In this document: piece after piece, positions 1 to 12,100 of the stretch
How positions within the stretch are numbered: the stretch's first letter is position 1
How the letters are laid out: each line of letters opens with the position of its first letter
Assembly: GCF_011386835.1 (NCBI RefSeq)
Contig: NC_088797.1
Coordinates: 93,444,264-93,508,263 of the forward strand
Length of the DNA stretch: 64,000 bases
Reading direction: 5' to 3'
DNA from: Chrysemys picta bellii
Lineage: Eukaryota > Chordata > Testudines > Emydidae
Translations under genes and position numbers: made by a program
The notes under the pieces: generated by a model
Told to the model about the DNA's origin: nothing
Seen by the model: the letters and a program-made list of their open reading frames with translations, nothing else
Databases searched by the model: none

Positions 1-23
1 TAGATAAAATGATATATACCTAC

Positions 24-149
24 CCCGCCGACTGGACAGTAACTGTTGGGGTTATCACATGACTCTCCTGTGTTTATGCAGTGTGGGCCTTTGATATTGG
101 GTGATACATCTCCCAGGTTGGATGATGCAAAGGCTGCTACAAAGGATCC
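24..149 (-). CDS. ASAH2: ASAH2 coding exon 8: nucleophile motif
   Basis: 126 nt, phase 0 to 0, acceptor TTGGCAG|GGA and donor GGG|GTAGGT. Contains AFASSNLGDVSPNIKGP. The Ser of GDVSP is the catalytic nucleophile of the family (Ser354 in human). Downstream exons are outside the window. Confidence 0.95.
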
Positions 150-3100
150 CTGCCAAAAGAAAATAAAGAGTTATGGCTTTTTCTGTCTCTTGCACTGATT
201 GCCATCAACCTGTGGTGTTTCAATAACAAAAATCCCGTCATGTAATACGAAGATGTGAAATAAACATGAACTGCCTATATAACAAACTGCTTGTGTAAAT
301 TCCCCTAGGACTTCAGACAACATGTGCAAAATCATATCATCACTGATATCATATACAGTTGATAGTGATAGGACATTGGTGAAGTTTTCAAAAGTGACTA
401 GAAGCTCTGGATGACTGAATTTTTGGGTGCCCAACTTGACTTAAGTTAAAGGGACCTGATGCTGAGCACCTAGCCCCCTAACTCAGTACCTCAAGTTGGG
501 CATTCAAAATCTTCAGTGCCTAAAAACCATTACTTTTGAAAATGTAGGCCCTACGTTTTTTGCAGTAAGGATTTTTTAAATATTTCAAATAGAAACTTAA
601 TATCATTACCTTGAATTTATATATCTCTTTCGCCTGAGCATCTCCAAGCACATTACATTAATCTTTCACACCTCTCAGCAATTTAGAGGTAATTAAGTAT
701 TGATATTCCCATTTTACAGATGGGGAAACTGAGGCATAAGTGATTAAGTGACTTAGCCCAACGTCATGTAGTGAATCTGTGGCTGGGCAAGGAATAAAGA
801 CACCCTGCCCATTGATCTTATTTTATCTCTTTTCATTACATAAAATAAATTACATCCTCTTTCAATTCAGTAACTCTCCTTTCCCCCGTTTCAAATTCTT
901 ATTTATAGATATTAAATTCTAGCAATCCTTGCTGTCATTTTTGCTTGACTTTCCCATTCTACCTCTTGTTTTTCACTATGATTTCTACTGACAGATTTAG
1001 CTGATGATTAGCTTAGAACATTCTCTGTTCTGATGATTTGTGTGAGCCACTGAGCACAGAAACTGACAGAAGAAGTTAGCATTAAAGGTAGCAAACTGAA
1101 TGGGTGATCAAAGACAAATTACACACTTATACAATGTAACACTAATTAATCACATGCAGAATTCACCTCTTAGATAGGGAAGTTAAGATGAATTAACTAA
1201 AGTTGTGATGTTAACGTGCATAAGTTAAAGTGCATTAAAACTTCGTGTGGACGCTTTCATTCAAGGTCACTTTACTTTAGAATGAGAGCATCTACACAGT
1301 TTTTAATGTGCTTTAACTTTGCAGCTTTAGTTGATTCATCTTAACTTTTCTGATAAGCCCTTACAGATGGCATATCTCACCATTCATAACATGTCAATTT
1401 AGTATATGTCTATACTGCAATCAGAGGTATGGCTGCAGCACATGTAGACATATCCAAGATTGCTTTGGTATAGTTCATTTGAGTAAGAATAGCATTTAAA
1501 CCTTGGCAACAAGATTGGGGTCTTGGGTTTAATAAACATTTTTATAAAATCTAACATCAAAAGAAATGCTTTCATGTAGGTATGAGCAAACTTTTTTTGT
1601 CCAATTTCCAACTCATTCAAACATCTTTAGTTTGAAAGTTGGACTCTATCTAATGGGTATTAGGCTTGCTTTCCAATTGTGAGAGGGGAAAATGTAATAG
1701 AATGGAAAAATTCTAAGGGAAAGGAAGTGAACTCATATTCTATGCTGGATATAAATAGAGCACCACTTCTGTCAGGTTTGCTTTTAAAGATTGTTCACCT
1801 ACTAGAAAAATCTTTTAAAATAGTTTCAAAGGGCTCTGAACACTTGCACTTCATGAGGTTCACCCATTTCTATTTTAAATATAAGTTTACATTTCAATTA
1901 AAACCTTGTCTTTTCAAAGAAATAATATGGTCCTACAGTGTTTGAATTCCAAATACTGCAGAATTCCAAGAACCTATGAAAACCAGAAAGTGGAACTGCA
2001 CAGAAACTGATGATAAAGTGAAATTGACCAAAGCCCCAATCCTACAAACACTTACCTGTGTGTTCAACTTTATGCATGTGAGTAGTTCCTATTGAACCAA
2101 ATGTCATTAAAAATTGGGTTTTTTTAATCTAGATCAAATTTTGGATCTTAACAGATCAGCAATGTCCCTTGAAATCTAAATAAATGTTGTCAATTGCTAT
2201 TTTGGGAAGAAATAGTCAGCAGTTGCCTTGTAATTTCTCTTTTCTATAATTGGAAAAAGTAGATGGTAAAATGTATGATACGTCTTTACTGTGCAACTGC
2301 AGTATTTGTCCTGCAGTCTACGCTCACTGTTTGAATGAGATTGCATCTATCCACAACAGACACTTTATTGGCCCTTTTTTATTTATGTTTTATCCCCCAA
2401 TCCTCAGGATAGCCATAACATAGTCCAACCTCTCCAGGAAGCAGTCCTTTGTTCTTCTCTTGTTCAAACAGGTAAGATGCATAGCCCACGTTGTCACTAT
2501 TTATGAGATGGTTTGTGTTGTTCATACTGACAGGATGAATTGCAAACCAGCTAATAAACAATCAGAAAACAAATATTACAGGAAATGCATTCATTACTAT
2601 TAGTTATAGCTGACCTACTGATATCTTTCCTCTGGGGGAAAAGAGCTAATGTTAGTCATTTGGAGCTATATCAGCAAATGTGGAGTTGCTGCCCCCTCTT
2701 CCCTCCTCCATCTCTCAATCTCCACCTGAATACAGACATCTGATCAAAATCTATCTTTAGCTACAGCCAGCTGACATGCTCAAAAGCTTGGAAAAGTCCA
2801 TTCTTTCCCTACTACCAAAGAGTACTCCAAATTCATGAGACCTTGGGGACCACTGCAGCTGGCCCAGCTTGAGGCTTCTGTGAGTTGCTTCTCAGGAATA
2901 GATCAGTGCCTGGTAGCTTGAGGATCAGGGCATAGTGTGGCCCCAGTCCCCAAGCTGCAGGCTACTGAGGATATAACCCAATATCATTTCTTACTAGGTT
3001 TGATAAACTAGTAACTAAATTAACCTGTGCTCATGTAACCCACACACCTTCTGGGTGTGGGGCTCTGTCCCCTCTAGTGGCACCAAGACCACTTGGAAAT

Positions 3101-6100
3101 TAATGAGTCGGCTACAGCCTTAGCGCAGAGCCATGTGGCTTTTAGCTCATGCAGTAGAGGCTCATGTACTAAGCTTCCGAGGTCCCAGGTTTGTGGGCTA
3201 CACTCACACGCAGTAATACGACTATCCTAAAACATACCAACAAGGAGGCAAAATTAAGTTTGTTGCTTCATCCTGAAGTTTTGTCTTTCCTGACTTTTGT
3301 GAAATTAGAAGTACATCATTAATTTAGTTTTGGGGTTTTGTTTTTGAGGGATTTTTTGCATTTGATTTCCTTCTCTTTTTATGGGAAAAAATAGAGGTAT
3401 AAAAAAAATAAAGGCTCTCTGTTCTATAACAGATGTCAGCACACCAAAGAATAGAATGACAGGCTAAAGGTCTCATTCAAAGACCACTGCAGTCCATGGT
3501 AGTCTTTCCATTGACCCCAGTGGACTTTGGATCAGACCCTAAGTGCACAGCTAATGTGTATATTGCACTATTTTGATTGTACATGAAACAACTTCCATTG
3601 TTTTCCCATGGAAACTTAAAGTACATCAGCTCCATGTGCCATTCATTGACACAGCTTGCCATCCTCTTTCCCCAGAGCAACTCAGCTTCCCCTTGCTTAA
3701 AAGCTAACAGGCCCCTAGTGCCTACTTGTGTATTTCACTACCTGTGATCATATGCTGACTGCATCTTTGAACGTCTGACTGCACATGCTTACTTCTGAAT
3801 GTTCATATATTCATAATTTTGTTAGCTTCAATTCCCCCCCCCCCGCAAACTTACAAGCACACACTGGTCATCAGTAAGCTCTGTTTACATGCCAACACAG
3901 AGTTATTCCCACAGAAAAAAAGGTGGTCACAGTGGGAAAGTGCACTTTGTCCCCATTTGTCACTTAAAAGTGGCTGAAGCAATTTTGCTCACACAACGAA
4001 AGAAAAAGCAGGGACCAAGCATGGAAAAGATCGACTCAAAAGGTGAAAGGTTTGAAAAGTTATGAGACTTATAAAACAGGAGTTTGTAATGCAAATTGTT
4101 TTTCAGCTTTAGGCTCAGCAATTGCCACCAGTCTCACGTAGTAAAGAGGTATCCATTATAAATTAGCAATGTTTATTAATACATCTGCGTCGTGATGGTT
4201 GATGCAAGGAGGTGTTTCATGTCACCTTGTGACATGTGATATGAATGCATACAAAATCTTGCAAAATAACAAGGCTTCTTCCATGTTACAAACTGCCTAA
4301 GTAACACACCTTTCCCCTTCACCTATAGAGTGTACAACTGTGTGCAGCAGGGTGAAAAAAGATGTACAAAAATCTCCCTGCACAATAAAGCTTCAGGTCC
4401 CTTGTGACAGAGCTGGACCCCACTCAGCTGTTCATGCCCTGAGCTAAATGGGCAAGTGCAAAAGTTGGGTAAGCATTGCAAGTTTTGTTATTTGTTTGCC
4501 TGACCTTGACTTTTGAACTTTGTATAGCCAAACACTCAGCTTCAAATCTCTTAATAGAAAGTGAGTTACTAACATGTACCATCTTACATGATATCTCAGC
4601 GTATGAAGTCAGGGCCCTAGTGAGACAATGGCATATTTTACATGATATATGGGGCATTTTATAGAACTAGACACTAGAAGAAAGATCCTCACCCCCTGCT
4701 CCGGCCCCTTTGCATTGGGTAAAAGGGCCAGAGTAGCATAAAGTGACCCTAAAAGCCCTGTATCCAGCTAGGGGAGGAGTCCCTTGGTGCAGTTGCTATG
4801 AGGGAAGACAGCTGTAGAGGTGCTTTCCAAGGACTCCCTCACAAGCCCTGGTGTAGGGAATGCGCCAGAGGCAGGGCCACAGCACACTGCACTGTGGAGA
4901 TCCTGGGCAGTGCTGCAGCCCATAAGGCAGCCTGGGTAACTTAAACAGGCCGCAGGTAGGGTGCAAAGGTGGCTTAAAGCTACCTTAGCCCCCACTGCCC
5001 TTGGCCTATGAGAGGGATTTGAATGAATGACCTCAAAGAGAAAGGCTAACATGGACATTTTTGTTGACTACAAAGAACGCAATCAATAGACAGGACATGT
5101 TTGGGAGCTTATATTTTAGTGTTTGGGAGTGAATTTTACTTTCGGATTCAGTACCTGAGAAGGCCTAGCTCCTGTCCATTTACATCGACCATCTTCAGCA
5201 CCACCATTTCTTTGTCTGTATTTGATGAATACCTGGACAACAAAACAGAGAAATCATTTCAGTGCCACAGCCAACATCACAATCTGTAAATGACTCTGTT
5301 ATATGCCAAACAAGAAAATGAATTGAGGTCATCAGTTTCCAACTGCTATATTTACAAGGAGTTATTGTAAAAAGCTGCCGAATTCAGTGACAAAAGTCAC
5401 ATTCTGTATTATATGCTGCTTGCCTGAAGAAAACTGAACTCTCATTTTGCTGTGATATAAAACTATTTACTTTCTACAAAGACTGTAGATATTGCTTTCC
5501 ATTTTTGTCACCGTCTAACCAAAATTAGAATTTATAGCAGTGACATGTTTTCTAAATGAAAAACAGAGGCCAGATTCTCAGTCACTGCTTTTCTGCGCTC
5601 AGGGCAGGAATGGACTGGGGAATGACAAAAATGACTTGTAGGTCCCTTTGGGCATCCCATATTCAGTGGCAATTGTGGGGGAGAGGATAGCCCTGAGCCT
5701 CTGTAACTTATGCTCTGCCTTCTGAGGCTTCCTATGGACCATAGGTAGTAGATAAAAGGTGTAGTGTTATGTGACCCAATGTCCTAGAAACACCATGGGC
5801 TATGAGTGGTGCTGGTTTAGAATCCCTTCCCCAGTCAGGAAGGCCCTCCCCTGGGGGTATTCTCAGGAGCTATTTTACCCCATTTAAGGCCTTTTTACAC
5901 TGACGGGGGCATAAAGGAGGCTTGTGTGACTGAAAATCAGGCCCAGTAAGTCTGTTTAGTTTCTCAGCTGCCAGTAATTATGCCCAAATGTTTCTTTTAA
6001 ACATAGTAGTGTTTCCAATCAGAAGAGGGTGTATCTGACCACAATGCTAACCTTGGAATTCTTTATTTAATTTCAAAAATCCAGCACAAGACAAGCTAAA

Positions 6101-9100
6101 GTAGAAGATTCCCTGCACAGAAAGATACCAGAGATACCAGCACACGTACTCAGGAGCACGGTAAGAAACTGAAGCATGAGCCACCTGGGTGAGTTGTCTA
6201 CCATCAGCATAAAGTTGCAGTTTTCTGCACTTTATTGTTGCTAAAAACTCCCACACCCCATCATTCCCTGGTAGGGGGAAAGTTGGGATCTAGATTTCCC
6301 AGGTCTGGGCAATTTCCACATTTGATTTGCCTTTGATAACATACAGAACTGTAGTTCTTCAACACTGTGTCCCCAGAACATTTTTTGCCAACAGTTCATG
6401 CTTGTTTTTAAGAGCTATAGATTCCCCATTCTTCTTCACCTGTTTCTTTCAGACTCTGGATTCTGAAGATAAGAGTAAGGACTTCTGTTGATTTGGCTAT
6501 TTTCTACCAAACCTTTATTGATAAAAAGTCTTCCTTTTTTCATATTCTGGTGTGCTATATCAATGCTCTGAAAAGCAGAAAGGCAAGGAAAATCAGTGCA
6601 GTAACAGTGAAGAGGTGCCACATGGAAAGCAAGTTTGAGTCTTCTGTGTCTAAGAACCTTACTAGAAGTCCAGACACGGAAAGATGAATCATTACAGTGC
6701 TTGTTGCACTTTTCTTTTTTTCTTTTTTTACATTTGATGTAGTGTTATCCTTTAGAAATTAAAACAGCTAATATCAGTCAAACTTAATTAACATTTTAAG
6801 TAATATTAAATCATCTCTTTATAAAGAAATAGTGCAGCATTTTGTTTGCTAACCTGACCAAGTTGGTCACGATAAATCTAAAATATTTCAACAAATAAGA
6901 TGATGATGTCATGAAACACTAAAACTAATCTCCCCATGACATTTCTTGGCTACTCCTATACTAATAAATAAAAATATAACACAAAGGTTATCCTTGCTAT
7001 ACATACATTTTAGGGAGAAAATTTAACTGAAAACACCTACCTTTATAATCCCATTTACAAGTGCATTAAGGGATGGTTTGATAAGACCCTTGCTAGTTAG
7101 CAAAAAGATAGTATATTGGAAATAGCCTGCAGGTCCTGAATGGGTGTGAGTACCACTCAGTATAACATTGTCTTGTCTGTATAGCTCCCCATATTTACTC
7201 TTCAATTGCTTGATTACCTAAAAGGAAGGAGGCAGTAATTACAGAGTGTTTTTCTGTCATGCCTGAAAGGTCAGTCCTTGCATCAAGGCAGTAATAGATA
7301 TGTATAATCCTGGGTTTCTTTCTTTTTGTATTTTTGTGGTAATAGCATAGTCCTCCTTTCCCACATCCATCCTCCTAACCCCTTCCCCACACATTAATGA
7401 CTGAGTAATTGGAAGTGTATCTGACCACTCAGTAAAGAACCCTTGAAGTAGTTAAATCCAGTAAAAGGCTGCTATGGTTTATTTATAGCCAGTCTTATTT
7501 ATTATTACAAGACATATGAAAATTACCTAGAGGATTCCCATTTCTTCCCACCATTCACCCTTTCTTGACACTCTCACTAGTTTGATCTTCTAAGAATGTA
7601 AATCAGAAACACTTAATTGATGATATTCACCCCACACTAGCTCACCGGCTACCAAGAAGGCACTACAGGCAAGAAAACGATATGTGCCACTGCACTTTGG
7701 CCACCAAGTATGCACTACAGACAAGAATGAGCATCATACGTTATCCCTAGGACCAGTTCTGGGTGCCTGGGACATAAGTGAGATTAAAATACTTGATTTT
7801 AACTTCTGGCTGAAACTAGACTCGTCATAATTAAATTACCTGAGGTAGCATAATGTGCACTGAAACATCATCTAGAAGCCATCTATTCTGTTCTTTAAAC
7901 CGAAAACAATTAGATACATTTTTGATTTACAAATTTTTATTCTAAATACATTTTCAGAATTTCAGTACACCTGTTACACCACTAAATAGAACTGGAAATC
8001 AAATATTACAGGGGACTGTCAGACATGATCTGTTGCTAAGTTTTCTACTAATACAAACATAATAAAAGCCCTCTTTTGTCCATCAAAGGATTGTCAGCTG
8101 TCTGGGACAAGGAGTGCCTCTTTCTACATGTTTATACATCATCTAAAACAATGAGGCTGCAAGCCTGATTGGAGTAAGTGTGACAATACTTATTTTTATT
8201 ATTGTTAATAATAATAATAATTTTAAAAGCTAACACAAAAAGTAAAAAGCAATTGATTTTATTCACATACCTCCAGCCTAAGTCTTTGAGACACCATGCC
8301 TATGTCAGCACTAACAAACACCACTCTTTTGGAATCATCAGGCTCTGCCACAATGAAAGCTCGACTATATAGACGAGAGAGAATTCCACCAGCCAGCTGG
8401 TCTGGATTGGCATAGCCCATCTGCGGCAGAACACAGCATTAGGCCAACCCCATTCTGACCAATTTATTGATACATATTTCCACTTGCATATAGTTCTCCA
8501 AGCAAAATCATCACAGGACCCAAATTACAGCTAACCATTAAAAACAGAATGATATAGGTTATATATTAAGTATGTCTGTCAAGCAATTAAAAAAATTAAT
8601 TGTGATCAATCGTGCTGATAAACAATAATAGAATACCATTTATTTAAATATTTTGGATGTTTTATACATTTTCAAATATATTGATTTCAATTACAACAGA
8701 ATACAAAGTGTACAGTGCTCACTTTATATTTATTTTTATTACAAATATTTGCTCTGTAAGAAACAAAAAATATAGTATTTTTCAATTCACCTAACACGAG
8801 TACTGTAGTGCAATCTCTTTATCATGAAAGTTGAACTTATAAATGTAGAATTATGTACCAAAAACACCTGCACTCAAAAATAAAACAATGTAAAATTTTA
8901 TAGCCTACAAGTCCAATCAGTCCTACTTCTTGTTCAGCCAATCGCTCAAACAAGTTTGTTTACATTTCCAGACGATAATGATGCCTGCTTCTTGTTTACA
9001 ATGTCACCTGAAAGTGAGAACAGGCGTTTTGCATGGCACTGCTGTAGCCGGTGTCAGATGCACTAAAGATTCATATGTCCCTTGATGCTTTAACCACCAT

Positions 9101-12100
9101 TCCAGAGGACATGCCTCCATGCTTATGACAGGTTCTGCTTGATAACAACCCAAAGCAGTGCAGCTGTCACATGTTTATTTCCATCATGTGAGTCAAAGCA
9201 CCAGCAGAAGGTTGGTTTTCTTTTTTGGTGGTTTGGGTTCTGTAGTTTCCGCATCACAGTGTTGCTCTTTTAAGACTTCTGAAAGCATGCTCCACACCTC
9301 GTCCCTCTCAAATTTTGGAAAGCACTTCAGATTCTTAAATCTTTGCTTGAGTTCTGTAGCTATCTTTAGAAATTTCACATTGGTATCTTCTTTGCATTTT
9401 GTCAAATTTGCAGTGAAAGTGTTCTTAAAATGAACAACATGTGCTGGGTCATCCAAGACTGCTATAACATGAAATATATTGCAGAATGCGGGTAAAACAG
9501 AGCAGGACACATACAATTCTCCCCAAGGTGTTCAGTCACAAATTTAATTAACACATTATTTTTTTAACAAGCATCATCAGCATGGAAGCATGTCCTCTGG
9601 AACGATGGCTGGAGTATGAAGAGGCATATGAATCTTTAGCACACCTGGCACAAAAATATCTTGCGACACCAGCTACAACAGGCACTGTTCTCACTTTCAG
9701 GTGACATTGTAATCAAGAAGTGGGCAGCATTATCTCCCATAAATGTAAACAAACTTGTTTCTCTTTGCGATTGGCTGAACAAGAAGTAGGACTGAGTGGA
9801 CTTGTAGGCTCTAAAGTTTTACATTGTTTTGTTTTTGAGTGCAGTTATGTAACAAAAACTAGATTTGTAATTTGCACTTTCATGATAAAGAGATTGCACT
9901 ACAGTACTTGTATGAGGTGAACTGAAAAATACTATATCATCATTTTTACAGTGCACATTTTTGTAATAAAAAATAATATAAAGTGAGCATTGTACACTTT
10001 GTATTCTGTGTTGTAATTGAAATCTATATATTTGAAAATGTAGAAAAAAATCCAAACATATTTAATAAATTTCAATTGGTATTCTGTTATTTAACAGTGC
10101 GAATAATCGCGATTCATTTTTTGAGTTAATCACATAAGTTAACAGCGATTAATCAACAGATCTAATATTAAGTATCCTATAACTAGTGCATAGAATCAAG
10201 ACCAACTTGAAGTTGTTTGACTTTTTTGGGGGAGGGAAGAGAGGGGTAAGTTAGAATGGCATAGAGTAAGAAATTTGTCAATGCACATACATACCCCGTA
10301 AGTATTACCTTTACACAGTGTATATGTTCACCAGTTTTCATAATATAATTATGTATGTTTTAAAATAAAAGAAATATTTCCCATCTGATTTTTCCCTTTT
10401 CTGTCTAGCAAACGTTGATTAATATTAATACGTGGTGATTCACTATTTAAATATCTGGGCAGCAAAAAAAAAAAATCAACTAAAGCAAATTTTCTGAGAA
10501 AAGTTTGTTGAAACATTCATTCTATGCAGATTGACAGACTGAAAACAAAAGGTGAGCATGCCCCATGTAATGTAAAGTTCTATTTGTTCATTAAAGAAAG
10601 AAAACATCCTGTATAGCAGTGCTAGACATGCCATGGTTTTTGGTACATGAAAGAATACTAAGATAACATGTTTCTAAGATACTTTATTAAGTTCCTATAC
10701 ATACCAAAGGGACTTCTGCAACTGGTCCAGTGCAGTCAGCTCGACCAACACCGATCAGGTAGTTTTTAGAACCAGCAGCTGAAGGGATTTGAGTTAATAT
10801 GAGTGAAAACACTAATGCAATGAACATATCAGAAATAAACAGACATTTTTCTCACAAAACTGAGCAAGAAGGAACTAGATTATCAGGTAAATTTCTGTTA
10901 TTTATAACTGCTGTGTATGGTGAGCAATTTTTATTATGGTTGCCAAATGGCTGTGGGATTTACCATCTTTGAACCTGATATCAAAACTAGCTACCTGTAG
11001 CATATATGGGATTTCAGATCCCTGCATTCAGAGCAGGCAACCCATGGTCCTACTTATAGGCTGAAGAAAATTCACAATCATTGTATACCAACCTTTGAAA
11101 CAAGTCCTATATATTCATCAATATTCTGTTCATGTCAGCATAGTTCACTGTTACATGCACATAGAGCTTCTGCCAGCTTTCGCTGAAAAATATGTTCCAT
11201 GCCTATGTATACAAGTCCAACTCACTAACCCTAATGGGATAGTTTCTTTTTCAGTGATGCTTCTTCAATATGCTAACCTTACAGCTTTCTCCTTGACAAC
11301 TTCTATGATGCAGTTCTGCGTTGTCAGGTCAAAACTCTTTTGAATATCAAAACTGAAAATGTGGGGAAAGTGAAAACTAAATTAGGCTGGGGCCAGGGAT
11401 GAGATGTTTGGGGTACAGGAAGGAGCTCTGGGTTTGGGGGGGCTCAGGGCTGGGGCATGGGTTTACCTCGAGCAGTTCCCAGTCAATGGTGCAATGGGGG
11501 TGCTAAGGCAGGCTTCCTGCCAGTCCTGGCACCACAGACCGCACTGCGCCTTGGAAGCGGCCAGCAGCAGGTCCAGCTCCTAGGCAGAGGCACACAAGCA
11601 GCTCTGCGCGGCTCTCGCCCACAAGCACCAACCCCCCACAGCTTCCCGGCCAATGGGAGTGCGGAGCCAGTGCTCAGGGCCCACCTCTGCCTAAGAGCTG
11701 GACCTGCTGCTGGCCGCTTCTGGGGCACAACACGGTGTCAGAAAAAGGTAGGGACTAGCCTGCCTTAGCCGGGCAGCACCGCCGACAGGATTTTTAACGG
11801 CCAGGTTGGCAATGCTGACCAGAGCCACCGCGACCCAATGCCTTACATTCTGCGACCCTGTACTGGGTCACGACCTGCCGTTTGAAAAGGACTGGTCTAG
11901 TGAGGAGGGCACTGGACAGAAAGTCAGGAGAGAAGGATTTTTTTTAGTCTTGTCTCTGTTGTGTAACTCGGAGCAAGTCACTTCACTTCTCTGTTTCCTC
12001 TTCCATGTTAGTCTATCATGTCTGTTTACACTGTAAAATCCTGAGGGCAGGGAATCTCGCTCACTTTGTGTTTGTATAGTACACTGCACAATGGGACCAA

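Larger units (their letters stand above)
150..2429. other. ASAH2 intron between coding exons 7 and 8
   Basis: Non-coding. Contains the MIR-like SINE at 615-800 and the palindromic MITE at 1171-1358. From 2034 to 2110 there is a diverged copy of an old amniote repeat (AATCCTACAAACACTTACC type). Short ORFs here have no recognisable homology. Confidence 0.7.
5233..8270. other. ASAH2 introns around coding exons 4 and 5
   Basis: Covers three introns, with exons 5 and 4 embedded. About 5570-5950 carries old-repeat-like phrases (CCAGATTCTCAG, AAAATCAGGCCCAGTAA). About 7645-7735 holds two similar 25 bp words (ACCAAG..GCACTACAG.CAAGAA). Nothing else is supported. Confidence 0.5.
8574..10164. mobile_element. 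hAT-derived fold-back element
   Basis: About 1.59 kb inside the intron between coding exons 2 and 3. Arms of roughly 440 bp (about 8577-9020 and 9690-10160) are reverse complements. Each carries the same phrases, for example CTGAAAGTGAGAACAG / CTGTTCTCACTTTCAG and TTGTTCAGCCAATCG / CGATTGGCTGAACAA. The ends are rich in ATTAATCG-type words. The 11 bp ATATTAAGTAT flanks both ends (8563-8573 and 10165-10175), indicating a target duplication. Both arms encode the 3' part of a hAT transposase in opposite orientations. Confidence 0.8.

Noticed and set aside
171..434. 87-codon minus-strand ORF beside ASAH2 exon 8
   Set aside because: Starts within intron sequence, matches no ceramidase region and is not needed to keep exon phase.
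6047..6256. Possible extra ASAH2 exon
   Set aside because: No similarity to the ceramidase family, and exons 5 and 6 already join in phase without it.
9158..9433. 91-codon plus-strand ORF
   Set aside because: Antisense shadow of the hAT transposase fragment.
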